A stretch of 64,000 nucleotides of DNA from Streptomyces typhae (GCF_009755605.1 NZ_WPNZ01000009.1:186001-250000), one strand, 5' to 3'. Shown: positions 8,734-17,874, numbered from the stretch's first letter. Numbers and translations are program-made. The notes: generated from the sequence alone by a model not told the origin.

Positions 8734-9075
8734 ATGGGGGATGTCATGAGGTTCGACGTGGGGATCGGCACGGGGGCCGGTGCGTGGAGGCGGAGGCGGG
8801 TGCGGGAGTCGGCCCGGCGGTATGTGGCGCGGCTGGCGCGGTGGTTGCGCTGGGAGCGGCGGCCGGCGCGGGCTTCGGGGGCCGGACCGGGGCCCTGGAC
8901 GACGCGGCGGAGGCACGGCCTCGCGAGGGATTCCGGGATGGTGACGTCCGAGTACGCCATGGGGATCATCGCGACCGTGGCGTTCGCCGGGCTGCTCTTC
9001 AAGGTCGTGACGAGCGGGCCGGTGAAGTCCGCGCTGCAAGCGGTGGTGGCGGGGGCGCTCGATGCCCAGTTCTGA
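8734..9075 (+). CDS. DUF4244 Flp-pilin-like protein
   Basis: A 113-residue protein with a long Arg-rich leader (RRRRVRESARRYVARLARWLRWERR) and a pilin-type hydrophobic segment. DSGMVTSEYAMGIIATVAF resembles the Flp/class III prepilin processing region (Gly/Met followed by xTSEYA and a hydrophobic helix). This is probably the major pilin substrate of the TadABC machine. RBS GGGAG near 8726 supports ATG 8734; ATG 8746 is a second option. A 115-bp gap separates it from tadC, and its end overlaps the next gene by 14 bp. Confidence 0.82.
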   Translation: MGDVMRFDVGIGTGAGAWRRRRVRESARRYVARLARWLRWERRPARASGAGPGPWTTRRRHGLARDSGMVTSEYAMGIIATVAFAGLLFKVVTSGPVKSALQAVVAGALDAQF

Positions 9076-9472
9076 GGGGCGCCGCGCCCGGCGTGACGGC
9101 GGGTATGTGACGGCGGAGGCGGCGGTGGTGCTGCCGACGCTCGTGCTCTTCACGATGGCCCTCGTATGGGCGCTCATGGCCGCGTCCGCGCAGATCCAGT
9201 GCGTGGACGCGGCCAGGGCCGGGGCCCGCGCGATGGCCCGCCAGGACCCGCGGGGCACAGCGGTCGCCGTGGCCCGGCAGGCGGCGCCGCGCGGTGCGAA
9301 CGTGGCGGTGCGCCGAGAGGGCGATCTGGTCCGGGTGGAGGTCACGGCACGGATGCCGGGCCCGAGGTTGCTGGGGCTTGCCCTGCGGCTGCGGGCGGAG
9401 GCGGTGGCCATGGCGGAGGAGACCGTGGGGACGGGGGCCGTGGGGACCGGGGCCGTGGAGGTGGGGCCGTGA
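9062..9472 (+). CDS. TadE-like minor pseudopilin
   Basis: A 136-residue TadE-type protein. The basic N-terminus GRRARRDGGYVTAEAAVVLP leads into a hydrophobic helix (TLVLFTMALVWALMAASAQ) and the typical CVDAARAGARAMAR region. TadE-like proteins are processed and assembled with the Flp pilin or act as adaptor pseudopilins. The C-terminus has a short GTGAVGTGAVEVG repeat. It overlaps both neighbours (14 bp and 4 bp), consistent with one translationally coupled operon. Confidence 0.85.
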   Translation: MPSSEGRRARRDGGYVTAEAAVVLPTLVLFTMALVWALMAASAQIQCVDAARAGARAMARQDPRGTAVAVARQAAPRGANVAVRREGDLVRVEVTARMPGPRLLGLALRLRAEAVAMAEETVGTGAVGTGAVEVGP

Positions 9473-10026
9473 GGAGGGGGCGTCCGGGGCTTGTATGGCG
9501 TGCGGTGCATGTGGGTCTTGTACGCCTTGTGGTGCATGTGAGGCGTACGGGGCGCGCGGCGGACCGGGGTTCCGCGACGGTGTGGGTCGTGGTGGGCATG
9601 GCCGTGCTGTGCGTGGTAGCCGGGGCCGTGCTGGCCATGGGGCAGGCGACGGTGGCCCGTCATCGGGCGGGTGGTGCTGCCGACTTGGCGGCGCTGGCGG
9701 CGGCGGACCACTGGGTGGGCGGACCGGCGGACGCGTGTGCGCGGGCCGAGAGGGTCGCGCGGGCGCAGGGCGCACGGGTGGTGCGGTGCGAGGTGGTGGG
9801 GGAGGTGTCGGACGTCACGGCGGCGGCGGAGTTCGGGCCGTTCGGGACCGAGGTGAGGTCCAGGGCGGGGCCGACGGCACATCCGGCTTTCCAGCCAGGC
9901 CGGTCCCCCTCCCCGGATTCCAGCCCGCCTGGGGCTTTTCTCAGCCCGCCTGGGGCTTTTCCGGCCCGTCCGGCGTTCGAGGACGATGCCGGAGGCCGAC
10001 AGGGGGCGAGGGGCGGAGCCCCATGA
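9469..10026 (+). CDS. Helicase/secretion-neighbourhood TadE-like protein, read-through tail
   Basis: A 185-residue protein of the Rv3660c-neighbourhood TadE-like type. After a Val/Arg N-terminus, DRGSATVWVVVGMAVLCVVAGAV forms the single membrane helix, followed by HRAGGAADLAALAAADHW, the family hallmark. GTG 9469 overlaps the previous stop. From about residue 145 the frame runs into low-complexity sequence (SPPGAFLSPPGAFP) and then a dispersed Streptomyces intergenic repeat, with the stop only at 10024. The natural stop therefore seems to have been lost, leaving about 40 repeat-encoded residues. Confidence 0.8.
   Translation: MRRGRPGLVWRAVHVGLVRLVVHVRRTGRAADRGSATVWVVVGMAVLCVVAGAVLAMGQATVARHRAGGAADLAALAAADHWVGGPADACARAERVARAQGARVVRCEVVGEVSDVTAAAEFGPFGTEVRSRAGPTAHPAFQPGRSPSPDSSPPGAFLSPPGAFPARPAFEDDAGGRQGARGGAP
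9958..10024. repeat. Dispersed intergenic repeat, copy 1
   Basis: The core CCGTCCGGCGTTCGAGGACG followed by GGAGGCCGACAGGGGGCGAG and GGGGCGGAGCCCCATG occurs here and, inverted and nearly identical, at 13801-13862. Such elements are common downstream of Streptomyces genes. This copy lies inside the 3' end of the TadE-like frame. The following 272 bp (10027-10298) hold short direct repeats (GGTGCGGTCTTCCGGC three times, then GACC/GGGCC-rich units) and no gene. Confidence 0.7.
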
Positions 10027-10298
10027 GAGGCGGTGCGGTCTTCCGGCGGTGCGGTCTTCCGGCGGTGCGGTCTCCTGGCAGTACGGCTCCCGGCAGCGGG
10101 CCGGGGCGTCGGACCGTGACCGGGCCGCGACTGGCCTGCGTCCAGGCCGCGCCTGGCCTGCGACCGGCCCGCGACTGGTCCGAAGACGGCCGGGCGGTCC
10201 GAGCCCCGCGCAGGCTGCCTGGGCCGGAAGCGGACCATGACCGGGCCATGACCGGGCCGCGACCGGCCCGAAGAGCGCCGAGCAGGCGGCCGAGGGAC

Positions 10299-12752
10299 TC
10301 AGGCCTCAGGAGCGTCCTTGAGGAGGGTGGTGAGGAGGCGTACGGCGCCACGTTTGTGGAGGGGGTCGTTGCCGTTGCCGCACTTGGGGGACTGGATGCA
10401 CGAGGGGCATCCGGCCTCGCACTCGCAGGAGGCGATGGCCTGGAGGGTGGCGGTGAGCCAGGTGCGGGCGGTGTGGAAGGCGCGCTCGGCGAACCCGGCG
10501 CCGCCCGGATGGCCGTCGTACACGAAGACGGTGGGCAGCAGGGTGTCGGGGTGCAGCGGTACGGACACGCCGCCGATGTCCCAGCGGTCGCAGGTGGCGA
10601 AGAGCGGCAGCATACCGATGGAGGCGTGTTCGGCGGCGTGCAGGGCACCGCCGAGGATCTCCGGGTTGACGCGGGCGGCGTCGAGCTGGTCCTCGGTGAC
10701 GGTCCACCACACGGCGCGGGTGCGCAGGGTCCGGGGCGGCAGGTCGAGCTTGGTCTCGCCCAGGACCTCGCCGGTGATGAGCTTGCGGCGGAGGAAGGAG
10801 ACGACCTGGTTGGTGACTTCGACGGAGCCGTAGCAGAGGCGGCCGGGCCCCCAGGGGACCTCGGTGTCGGTGTCGAGTACGGAGATGGCGGTGGTGTCGC
10901 GGGCGGTGGTCGAGTAGGGCGGGGCGGCCTCCTCGACGAGGGCGGCGGAGTCGTCGAGGTCCAGCTTCCGGACGAGGTACGTACGGCCCTGGTGGAGGTG
11001 GACCGCGCCCTCGTGGACGGTGGTGTGGGCGGCGGAGGCGTCGACGGTGCCGAGCAGCCTGCCGGTGCCCTCCTCGACGACCTGTACGGGGCGCCCGCCC
11101 TCGCCGCGGATGTCGGTGAGGTCGGCGGCGCGCTCGCGGCGGGTCCAGTGCCAGGCCTTCGTACGGCGGCGCAGCAGCTTCGCGGCCTCCAGCTGCGGGA
11201 GCAGTTCCGCGGTGGCCGGGCCGAAGAGCTTCAAGTCGTCCTCAGTGAGGGGAAGTTCCGCGGCGGCGGCGCAGAGGTGGGGCGCGAGGACGTACGGGTT
11301 GTCGGGGTCGAGGACGGTCGACTCGACGGGCTGGTCGAAGAGGGCCTCGGGGTGGTGGACGAGATAGGTGTCGAGCGGGTCGTCCCGGGCGACGAGCACG
11401 GCGAGCGCGCCCTGGCCGGAGCGTCCGGCGCGGCCCGCCTGCTGCCAGAGGGAGGCGCGGGTGCCGGGGTAGCCGGCGATGAGGACGGCGTCCAGGCCCG
11501 ACACGTCGACGCCGAGTTCGAGGGCGGTGGTGGCGGCGAGGCCGAGGAGCTCGCCGGAGTGCAGGGCGCGTTCCAGGGCGCGGCGCTCCTCGGGGAGATA
11601 GCCGCCCCGGTAGGCCGCGACACGCCGGGCCAGGGAGCGGTCGACCTGGGCGAGGCGTTCCTGGGCGATGACGGAGATCAGCTCGGCGCCGCGCCGGGAG
11701 CGTACGAAGGCGACGGAGCGGACGCCCTGGACGGCGAGGTCGGTCAGCAGGTCGGCGGTCTCGGCGGTGGCGGTGCGGCGGACCGGGGCGCCCTTCTCGC
11801 CGTGCAGCTCGGTGAGCGGGGGTTCCCAGAGGGCGAAGACGACCTCGCCGCGGGGTGAGGCGTCGTCGGCGACCTCGGTGACGGGCAGCCCGGTGAGGCG
11901 CCCGGCGGCCACGGCCGGGTCGGCGGCGGTGGCGGAGGCCAGCAGGAAGACGGGATCGGAGCCGTAGCGGGCGCACAGGCGGCGCAGCCGCCGCAGGACT
12001 TGGGCGACGTGGGAGCCGAAGACACCGCGGTAGGTGTGGCACTCGTCGATGACGACGTAGCGCAGGGCGCGCAGGAAGGAGGACCAGCGGGGGTGGGAGG
12101 GGAGGATCCCGCGGTGCAGCATGTCCGGGTTGGTGAGGACGTAGTTGGCGTACTGGCGCACCCACTCGCGTTCCTCGACGGGGGTGTCGCCGTCGTACAC
12201 CGCGGGCCGCACTGCCTTGCCGAGAGGCGCGGCCAGGGCGCGGACGGCGCGCCGCTGGTCGGCGGCCAGGGCCTTGGTGGGGGACAGGTACAGGGCGGTG
12301 GCGCCGCGGCCGTTGGGGGCCTCGGAGCCGTCCAGGAGGGCCGACAGCACGGGGGTGAGGTAGGCGAGCGACTTGCCCGACGCGGTGCCGGTGGCGACGA
12401 CGACGGACTCGCCGTCGAGGGCGTGTTCGGCTGCGCGTGCCTGATGGGCCCACGGGTGCTCGATTCCGGCCGTCCGAACGGCGGCGACCACTTCCGTTCG
12501 GATGCGATCGGGCCAGACCGCATAACGAGCCGCACGTGGGGGCAGGTGCTCCGTATGAGTGATGCGTGCAGCCCGGCTCGGCCCCGTGGTCAGCCGGTCA
12601 AGGACCGTCTGCGGGGAGACGCGGGCCGGGGTGTCCACAGGGGTCCCTCCGGCAGGGGAGAAGTCGGCCATCGGCACCGAGTGTGTCACTGGCGGGATGG
12701 ACAATGGTCGGAAGGCGTCGTGCACGCCTGCCGGTAAGTGATTGAATGCCAT
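10299..12752 (-). CDS. DECH-box superfamily 2 helicase with DUF1998 domain
   Basis: An 817-residue SF2 helicase of the Hrq1/MrfA-like group always found beside the actinobacterial Tad locus. Motif I ATGTASGKS, motif II DECH (VIDECHTY), motif III SATAAD and motif VI AGRAGRSGQG are all intact. The C-terminal DUF1998 has a four-Cys cluster (CECEAGCPSCIQSPKC), probably binding a metal. Relatives unwind DNA 3'-5', and B. subtilis MrfA acts in mitomycin-C lesion repair. I use ATG 12752 (MAFNHLPAG); ATG 12671 (MADFSPAGG) is possible. It is divergent from bldG (81 bp) and convergent with the Tad operon. Confidence 0.88.
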   Translation of the reverse strand: MAFNHLPAGVHDAFRPLSIPPVTHSVPMADFSPAGGTPVDTPARVSPQTVLDRLTTGPSRAARITHTEHLPPRAARYAVWPDRIRTEVVAAVRTAGIEHPWAHQARAAEHALDGESVVVATGTASGKSLAYLTPVLSALLDGSEAPNGRGATALYLSPTKALAADQRRAVRALAAPLGKAVRPAVYDGDTPVEEREWVRQYANYVLTNPDMLHRGILPSHPRWSSFLRALRYVVIDECHTYRGVFGSHVAQVLRRLRRLCARYGSDPVFLLASATAADPAVAAGRLTGLPVTEVADDASPRGEVVFALWEPPLTELHGEKGAPVRRTATAETADLLTDLAVQGVRSVAFVRSRRGAELISVIAQERLAQVDRSLARRVAAYRGGYLPEERRALERALHSGELLGLAATTALELGVDVSGLDAVLIAGYPGTRASLWQQAGRAGRSGQGALAVLVARDDPLDTYLVHHPEALFDQPVESTVLDPDNPYVLAPHLCAAAAELPLTEDDLKLFGPATAELLPQLEAAKLLRRRTKAWHWTRRERAADLTDIRGEGGRPVQVVEEGTGRLLGTVDASAAHTTVHEGAVHLHQGRTYLVRKLDLDDSAALVEEAAPPYSTTARDTTAISVLDTDTEVPWGPGRLCYGSVEVTNQVVSFLRRKLITGEVLGETKLDLPPRTLRTRAVWWTVTEDQLDAARVNPEILGGALHAAEHASIGMLPLFATCDRWDIGGVSVPLHPDTLLPTVFVYDGHPGGAGFAERAFHTARTWLTATLQAIASCECEAGCPSCIQSPKCGNGNDPLHKRGAVRLLTTLLKDAPEA

Positions 12753-12833
12753 CGCGGCTGGCGATCCGTCCCGGGGGCGTGGGCCGAGGTGTCCCGAGGG
12801 GCGACCGCTCGATAGCAAGGTGCTGGAGGATCC

Positions 12834-13175
12834 GTGGATCTGTCTCTGTCGACCCGTACCGTCGGCGATCGTACGGTCGTCGAGGTCGGTGGCGAAATCG
12901 ATGTATATACCGCGCCCAAGCTGCGCGAGCAGTTGGTCGAGTTGGTGAACGACGGCAGTTTCCATCTGGTCGTCGACATGGAGCGCGTGGACTTCCTCGA
13001 CTCCACCGGACTCGGCGTGCTGGTCGGTGGCCTGAAGCGCGTACGGGCCCATGAGGGCTCGCTGCGCCTGGTGTGCAACCAGGAGCGCATTCTGAAGATC
13101 TTCCGTATCACCGGCCTGACCAAGGTGTTCCCGATCCACACCTCGGTCGAGGAAGCCGTCGCGGCCACCGACTGA
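12834..13175 (+). CDS. bldG: Anti-sigma factor antagonist BldG
   Basis: A 113-residue STAS-domain protein that is essentially the textbook BldG. It begins VDLSLSTRTVGDRT and contains DFLDSTGLGVLVGG, where Ser57 is the residue phosphorylated in S. coelicolor. Unphosphorylated BldG binds anti-sigma kinases and frees sigma factors needed for aerial growth and antibiotic production. The GTG start is preceded by GGAGGA only 3 bases away, which is short. An RsbW-like gene follows 143 bp downstream, the usual partner arrangement. Confidence 0.97.
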   Translation: MDLSLSTRTVGDRTVVEVGGEIDVYTAPKLREQLVELVNDGSFHLVVDMERVDFLDSTGLGVLVGGLKRVRAHEGSLRLVCNQERILKIFRITGLTKVFPIHTSVEEAVAATD

Positions 13176-13318
13176 GCCGGAATCAGACCCGACCGGGCCG
13201 GTTGCCGGCAGCGGTCGGGCGTCCCGGGCCCGCGGCCCGGAGTGGCAGTACGGCGGGGGGCCGGGCCGGATGACGGCCGGGCCCCCTGACAGCACGCGCG
13301 TACGTCCGAGGGGGATAC

Positions 13319-13744
13319 ATGGCCACCGTTGAACTCCGCTTCAGCGCGCTTCCCGAGCACGTCAGGACCGCCCGCCTGGTGGCGGCCGCGGTGGCGCGCA
13401 GGGCCGGGGTGGACGAGGCCGTCCTCGACGAGGTCAGGCTCGCCGTCGGCGAGGCCTGCTCGCGAGCTGTCGGCCTGCATCAAGCCGCCGATGTTCCCGC
13501 GCCGGTGCGGGTCGCGCTGGTCGAGGAGGAGAAGCAGTTCTCCATCGAGGTCGGTGACGAGGCTCCGCGTACGGCGCCCGGTGAGCGGGCTGCCGGGGGC
13601 GGTCCCGGGCGGGGTGAGGACTCTGACGCCGAGGGCGAGGACGAGATGGGTCTTGCGGTCATCAGTGGGCTTGTGGACGACGTGGAAGTGACCGCCGGGG
13701 AGAACGGTGGGTCCATCCGTATGACGTGGCCCACGGCTTCCTAG
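13319..13744 (+). CDS. RsbW-like anti-sigma factor / histidine-kinase-type ATPase
   Basis: A 141-residue GHKL (HATPase_c_2) protein. The N-box region DEVRLAVGEACSRAV is clear; the later part (DEMGLAVISGLVDDVEV) is the G-box region ending in RMTW. An acidic, Gly-rich insertion (about residues 84-107) separates them. It corresponds to the anti-sigma gene cotranscribed with bldG in S. coelicolor. Its expected roles are to bind a sigma factor and to phosphorylate BldG-type antagonists. Confidence 0.88.
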   Translation: MATVELRFSALPEHVRTARLVAAAVARRAGVDEAVLDEVRLAVGEACSRAVGLHQAADVPAPVRVALVEEEKQFSIEVGDEAPRTAPGERAAGGGPGRGEDSDAEGEDEMGLAVISGLVDDVEVTAGENGGSIRMTWPTAS

Positions 13745-13800
13745 CCGTCCCCCCTCCCCCTTCCCGGGCCGCCGGGCATGTGCCCCCCGCGCCCCTCGTA

Positions 13801-13862
13801 TGGGGCTTCGCCCCTTGCCCCCTGTCGGCCTCCGGCCTCGTCCTCAAACGCCGGACGGGCTG
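13801..13862. repeat. Dispersed intergenic repeat, inverted copy 2
   Basis: The reverse complement matches the element at 9958-10024 over about 60 bases with a few substitutions (TTCGAGG versus TTTGAGG). It lies 56 bp after the anti-sigma stop and continues into the 44-bp array. Confidence 0.7.
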
Positions 13863-14068
13863 AAAAATCCTCCCGACGGCCTGCAGTGTCCCGTCCGGCG
13901 GGCTGAGGTATCTCTCCGGACGGCTTGGAGTGTCCCGTCCAGCGGGCTGAAAAATCCCTCCCGACGGTCCGAAGTGTCCCGTCCGAGGGGCTGGGGCATC
14001 TCTCCGGATGGCTTGGAGTGTCCCGCCCGGCGGGCTGACGCATCTCTGTCTCCCCACGGCCTGAAGCA
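13845..14068. repeat. Five-unit 44-bp imperfect tandem array
   Basis: Units start at about 13845, 13889, 13933, 13977 and 14021. Units 2-4 are exactly 44 bp and unit 5 is 48 bp. Each opens with TCCCGTCCGGCGGGCTGA-like sequence, has AATCC or TATCTCTCC in the middle and ends GGCTTGGAGTG. The first unit is the end of the dispersed repeat, so the array seems to have grown from it. The whole 13745-14472 gap before hppA has no gene; it also has GGGACCTGCG repeats near 14190-14220 and a T-rich tract at 14230-14244. Confidence 0.8.
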
Positions 14069-14472
14069 TCCCACCCGCCAGGCCGAAACCATGCCCCACC
14101 GCGGGCCCACACCCCACCCGCCGCGCAAGGCCGGAACCGCACCCTCCGTGCGAAGAGCGGCCTCCCGCGCCCGCCGCCACCGGGACCTGCGCGGCCGCCC
14201 CGTGCGGGACCTGCGGGATCTCCGGGATGTTTTTTGTTTTGTCTTATCGGTGAGGTCCGTGCCGGGGGCAATTTTGATCACGGGGAAGATGGCGTGAACG
14301 GTGGCGTCAATGGTTTTGGGGCGTTACCGCTTTCGGGGGCAAAGTTTGGGCGCGATCATTTGCGGACACGCACTCCCGAGCCAATTCTGTTTGCGGCGCA
14401 CTGTTTTGATCAGGTCCGGCTCCCTACAATCCGTCCACATCTTGAGCTCAGCCCAAGCGTCAAGGAGGACGA

Positions 14473-16875
14473 ATGGCGGGGCTTTCTACCCCTCATCAGC
14501 TTGACCACCCCTCAACCCTCGCGGCCGCGGTACTGACGGACGACAATCGGTTGATCGTGATGGTCATCGCGGCCGTCGCGGTCGCGGCACTCGTACTCGC
14601 CTGGGTCCTGGTCCGCCAGGTCCTGGCCGCGGGCGAGGGCACCGACAGCATGAAGAAGATCGCGGCGGCGGTCCAGGAAGGCGCGAACGCCTATCTGGGC
14701 CGACAGTTGCGCACCCTCGGCGTATTCGCCGTCGTGGTGTTCTTCCTGCTCCTGCTGCTGCCCGCGGACGACTGGAATCAGCGGGCCGGACGATCGATCT
14801 TCTTCTTGATCGGCGCGTTGTTCTCGGCGACCACCGGCTATATCGGCATGTGGCTCGCCGTGCGCAGCAATGTGCGCGTGGCGGCCGCCGCGCGGGAAGC
14901 GACACCGGCCGAAGGCGAGCCGGAAAAGGATCTCACCGCGGTCTCGCACAAAGCCATGAAGATCGCTTTCCGTACGGGCGGCGTCGTCGGCATGTTCACG
15001 GTGGGGCTCGGTCTGCTCGGCGCCTCCTGTGTGGTGCTCGTGTACGCGGCCGACGCACCGAAGGTCCTGGAGGGCTTCGGCCTCGGGGCCGCGTTGATCG
15101 CGATGTTCATGCGTGTCGGAGGCGGCATCTTCACCAAGGCCGCCGACGTCGGCGCCGACCTGGTCGGCAAGGTCGAACAGGGCATTCCGGAGGACGATCC
15201 GCGCAATGCCGCGACCATCGCCGACAACGTGGGCGACAACGTCGGCGACTGCGCGGGGATGGCCGCGGATCTCTTCGAGTCGTACGCCGTCACGCTCGTC
15301 GCCGCGCTGATCCTCGGCAAGGCGGCGTTCGGCGACTCCGGTCTCGCCTTCCCGTTGATCGTCCCGGCCATCGGTGTGCTCACCGCCATGATCGGGATCT
15401 TCGCGGTCGCGCCCCGGCGCTCCGACCGCAGCGGCATGACGGCCATCAACCGCGGCTTCTTCATCTCCGCGGGAATCTCCCTCGCGCTGGTCGCGACGGC
15501 CGTCTTCGTCTACTTGCCGTCGTCGTACGCCGACTTGGACGGCGTCACGGACGCGGCGATCGCCGCCAAGGACGGCGACCCGCGGATCCTCGCGGTCGTG
15601 GCCGTCGCCATCGGCATCGTCATGGCGGCGCTGATCCAGCAGCTGACCGGCTACTTCACCGAGACCAACCGGCGTCCGGTCAAGGACATCGGCAAGACCT
15701 CGCTGACGGGGCCGGCCACGGTGGTGCTCGCGGGCATCTCGATCGGCCTGGAATCGGCGGTCTACACCGCGCTGTTGATCGGCCTCGGTGTGTACGGGGC
15801 GTTCCTGCTCGGCGGTACGTCGATCATGCTCGCGCTGTTCGCGGTCGCCCTCGCGGGCACCGGCCTGCTCACCACCGTCGGTGTCATCGTCGCCATGGAC
15901 ACCTTCGGTCCGGTCTCCGACAACGCCCAGGGCATCGCCGAGATGTCCGGCGACGTCGAGGGCGCGGGCGCGCAGGTCCTCACCGACCTGGACGCCGTCG
16001 GCAACACCACCAAGGCCATCACCAAGGGCATCGCCATCGCCACGGCCGTGCTCGCGGCCTCGGCGCTCTTCGGGTCGTACCGCGACGCGATCGCCGAGGC
16101 GGCGGACGACGTCGGCCAGAAGCTGGGCGACGGCGCACCGATGAACCTGGTCATGGACATCTCGCAGCCCAACAACCTGGTGGGGCTGATCCTCGGCGCC
16201 GCGGTCGTCTTCCTCTTCTCGGGGCTGGCGATCAACGCGGTGTCGCGATCGGCGGGAGCCGTGGTCTACGAAGTGCGGCGGCAGTTCCGCGAGCGCCCCG
16301 GAATCATGGACTACACGGAGAAGCCGGAGTACGGGCGTGTCGTCGACATCTGCACCAAGGACGCGCTGCGCGAGCTGACCACGCCGGGTCTGCTCGCCGT
16401 GCTCACGCCGATCGCGGTCGGCTTCTCGCTCGGAGTCGGCGCGCTCGGCTCGTTCCTCGCGGGCGCGATCGGCACGGGCACGCTGATGGCCGTGTTCCTC
16501 GCCAACTCCGGTGGCGCGTGGGACAACGCCAAGAAGCTCGTCGAGGACGGCCACCACGGCGGCAAGGGCAGCGAGGCCCATGCCGCGACGGTGATCGGCG
16601 ACACGGTCGGCGACCCGTTCAAGGACACCGCGGGCCCCGCCATCAACCCGCTCCTGAAGGTGATGAACCTGGTGGCGCTGCTCATCGCGCCCGCGGTGGT
16701 CAAGTTCAGCTACGGCGAGGACAAGAGCGTCGGCATGCGCGTTCTGATCGCCGTGCTGTCCATCGCGGTCATCGTCGGCGCGGTGTACGTGTCCAAGCGC
16801 CGCGGCATCGCGGTCGGCGACGAGGGCAACTCGGGGAAGGTCGCCAAGTCGGCCGACCCCGCGGTGGTTTCGTGA
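14473..16875 (+). CDS. hppA: K+-independent proton-translocating pyrophosphatase
   Basis: An 800-residue polytopic membrane pyrophosphatase that couples PPi hydrolysis to proton export. The substrate loop DVGADLVGKVEQGIPEDDPR is followed by NVGDNVGDCAG. The C-terminal loop has DNAKK and the GDTVGDPFKDTAG signature. The selectivity site reads GNTTKA; Lys here marks the K+-insensitive subclass, whereas K+-dependent enzymes carry Ala. AAGGAGG 8 bases before ATG 14473 fixes the start. A strong hairpin follows at 16915-16948, so it is probably monocistronic. Confidence 0.96.
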   Translation: MAGLSTPHQLDHPSTLAAAVLTDDNRLIVMVIAAVAVAALVLAWVLVRQVLAAGEGTDSMKKIAAAVQEGANAYLGRQLRTLGVFAVVVFFLLLLLPADDWNQRAGRSIFFLIGALFSATTGYIGMWLAVRSNVRVAAAAREATPAEGEPEKDLTAVSHKAMKIAFRTGGVVGMFTVGLGLLGASCVVLVYAADAPKVLEGFGLGAALIAMFMRVGGGIFTKAADVGADLVGKVEQGIPEDDPRNAATIADNVGDNVGDCAGMAADLFESYAVTLVAALILGKAAFGDSGLAFPLIVPAIGVLTAMIGIFAVAPRRSDRSGMTAINRGFFISAGISLALVATAVFVYLPSSYADLDGVTDAAIAAKDGDPRILAVVAVAIGIVMAALIQQLTGYFTETNRRPVKDIGKTSLTGPATVVLAGISIGLESAVYTALLIGLGVYGAFLLGGTSIMLALFAVALAGTGLLTTVGVIVAMDTFGPVSDNAQGIAEMSGDVEGAGAQVLTDLDAVGNTTKAITKGIAIATAVLAASALFGSYRDAIAEAADDVGQKLGDGAPMNLVMDISQPNNLVGLILGAAVVFLFSGLAINAVSRSAGAVVYEVRRQFRERPGIMDYTEKPEYGRVVDICTKDALRELTTPGLLAVLTPIAVGFSLGVGALGSFLAGAIGTGTLMAVFLANSGGAWDNAKKLVEDGHHGGKGSEAHAATVIGDTVGDPFKDTAGPAINPLLKVMNLVALLIAPAVVKFSYGEDKSVGMRVLIAVLSIAVIVGAVYVSKRRGIAVGDEGNSGKVAKSADPAVVS

Positions 16876-16914
16876 CGACGGGCTGAGCACGGTGGAGGCC
16901 GACACGGCCTCCGG

Positions 16915-16948
16915 GAGGCCGGTCCGGGCGCCCGCCCGGACCGGCCTC
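16915..16948. terminator. hppA terminator hairpin
   Basis: GAGGCCGGTCCGGGC (16915-16929) and its perfect complement (16934-16948) form a 15-bp stem with a 4-base loop, 40 bp after the hppA stop. Confidence 0.8.
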
Positions 16949-17119
16949 GTCCATGACCGGCCTCCGACCGCTGCCCACCGCTGCCCGTGAGCCTTCTCTC
17001 GCCCGCCGCGCCTTGATGCAAATGGCTTCAATAGCGGACGTAACCCACCCCTGACATGGGGTTGTCGCCCAGTTGGCGTGTAAGTTCCGGGGCCGAGAGC
17101 CATGGAAGGGACCAATCCG

Positions 17120-17695
17120 GTGAACAAGAAGCTTGCGGCCGCACTGTCCGGCGGTGCGGTACTGGTACTGGCGCTGTCGGGATGCAGCAGCAGTGACGAC
17201 GGTGACAAGAAGCTCGACGACTGGGCCGAGAAGGTCTGCGACACGGCCGTGGGGCCGCAGTCGAAGAAGATCGCCGAGGCCAACGCGGCCATCAAGAAGC
17301 AGACCGCCGACAACAGTTCGCCGGACGAGGTCAAGAAGACCGACTCCAAGGCGTTCGGTGACATCTCCAGCGCGTACGCCCAGCGCAGCGCCGCCCTCAA
17401 GAAGGCGGGCGCCCCGCCCGTCGACGACGGCGAGAAGAAGCTGAACGACGCCGTGAAGGAGCTGGACGGCCTCTCCAAGTCGTATGCCGACCTGAAGTCG
17501 CAGACCGACAAGCTCGACACCAAGGACCAGTCGGCCTTCGCGGACGACCTCGCGAAGATCGCTGAGGAGCTCGGCAAGCTCAGCAAGAGCGAGAACACCG
17601 CGCAGAAGAAGCTGGAGGCGGGCGACGTGGGCAAGGCCATGCGCGAGCAGGACAGCTGCAAGAGCTCGACGCCGTCGGCCGGGGCCAAGAGCTGA
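17120..17695 (+). CDS. Small secreted lipoprotein, helical and charged
   Basis: A 191-residue lipoprotein. The signal peptide VNKKLAAALSGGAVLVLALS leads to the lipobox LSGC. The mature part is Ser/Asp/Lys-rich with heptad-like helical stretches (AIKKQTADN, KLNDAVKELDGLSKSYADLK) and only two other Cys (VCDTAV and DSCKSS), which may form a disulfide. GTG 17120 is chosen over ATG 17102 because GGAAGGGA sits 9 bases upstream and it gives a normal signal peptide. The function is unknown. Confidence 0.75.
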   Translation: MNKKLAAALSGGAVLVLALSGCSSSDDGDKKLDDWAEKVCDTAVGPQSKKIAEANAAIKKQTADNSSPDEVKKTDSKAFGDISSAYAQRSAALKKAGAPPVDDGEKKLNDAVKELDGLSKSYADLKSQTDKLDTKDQSAFADDLAKIAEELGKLSKSENTAQKKLEAGDVGKAMREQDSCKSSTPSAGAKS

Positions 17696-17755
17696 CCCTG
17701 CCGCCGGGCGGCGCCGGTGGCTGACCACACGTCAGCCCCTGGGACCGCCCGCCGC

Positions 17756-17874
17756 CCAGGCGAGCCCGTCCTCCGTAGGTGCCGTCCAGGCGAGCCCGTC
17801 CTCCGCGGTGTCGTCCAGGCGTAGCCGTCCTCCGTGCGGTGCCGTCCAGGCGCACCCGTCCTCCGTACGGCCGT
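17756..17874. repeat. Four-unit ~30-bp tandem repeat
   Basis: Units CCAGGCGAGCCCGTCCTCCG plus a variable GT-rich end begin at 17756, 17786, 17815 and 17846 (30, 29, 31 and 29 bp). They fill the 241-bp gap between lipoprotein and methyltransferase genes. A 7-bp hairpin (GGCTGAC/GTCAGCC, 17719-17737) precedes them and may end the lipoprotein transcript. Variable unit length argues against a coding repeat. Confidence 0.8.

Noticed and set aside
13845..14068. CRISPR array
   Set aside because: Units are directly adjacent, diverged and have no unique spacers; no cas genes.
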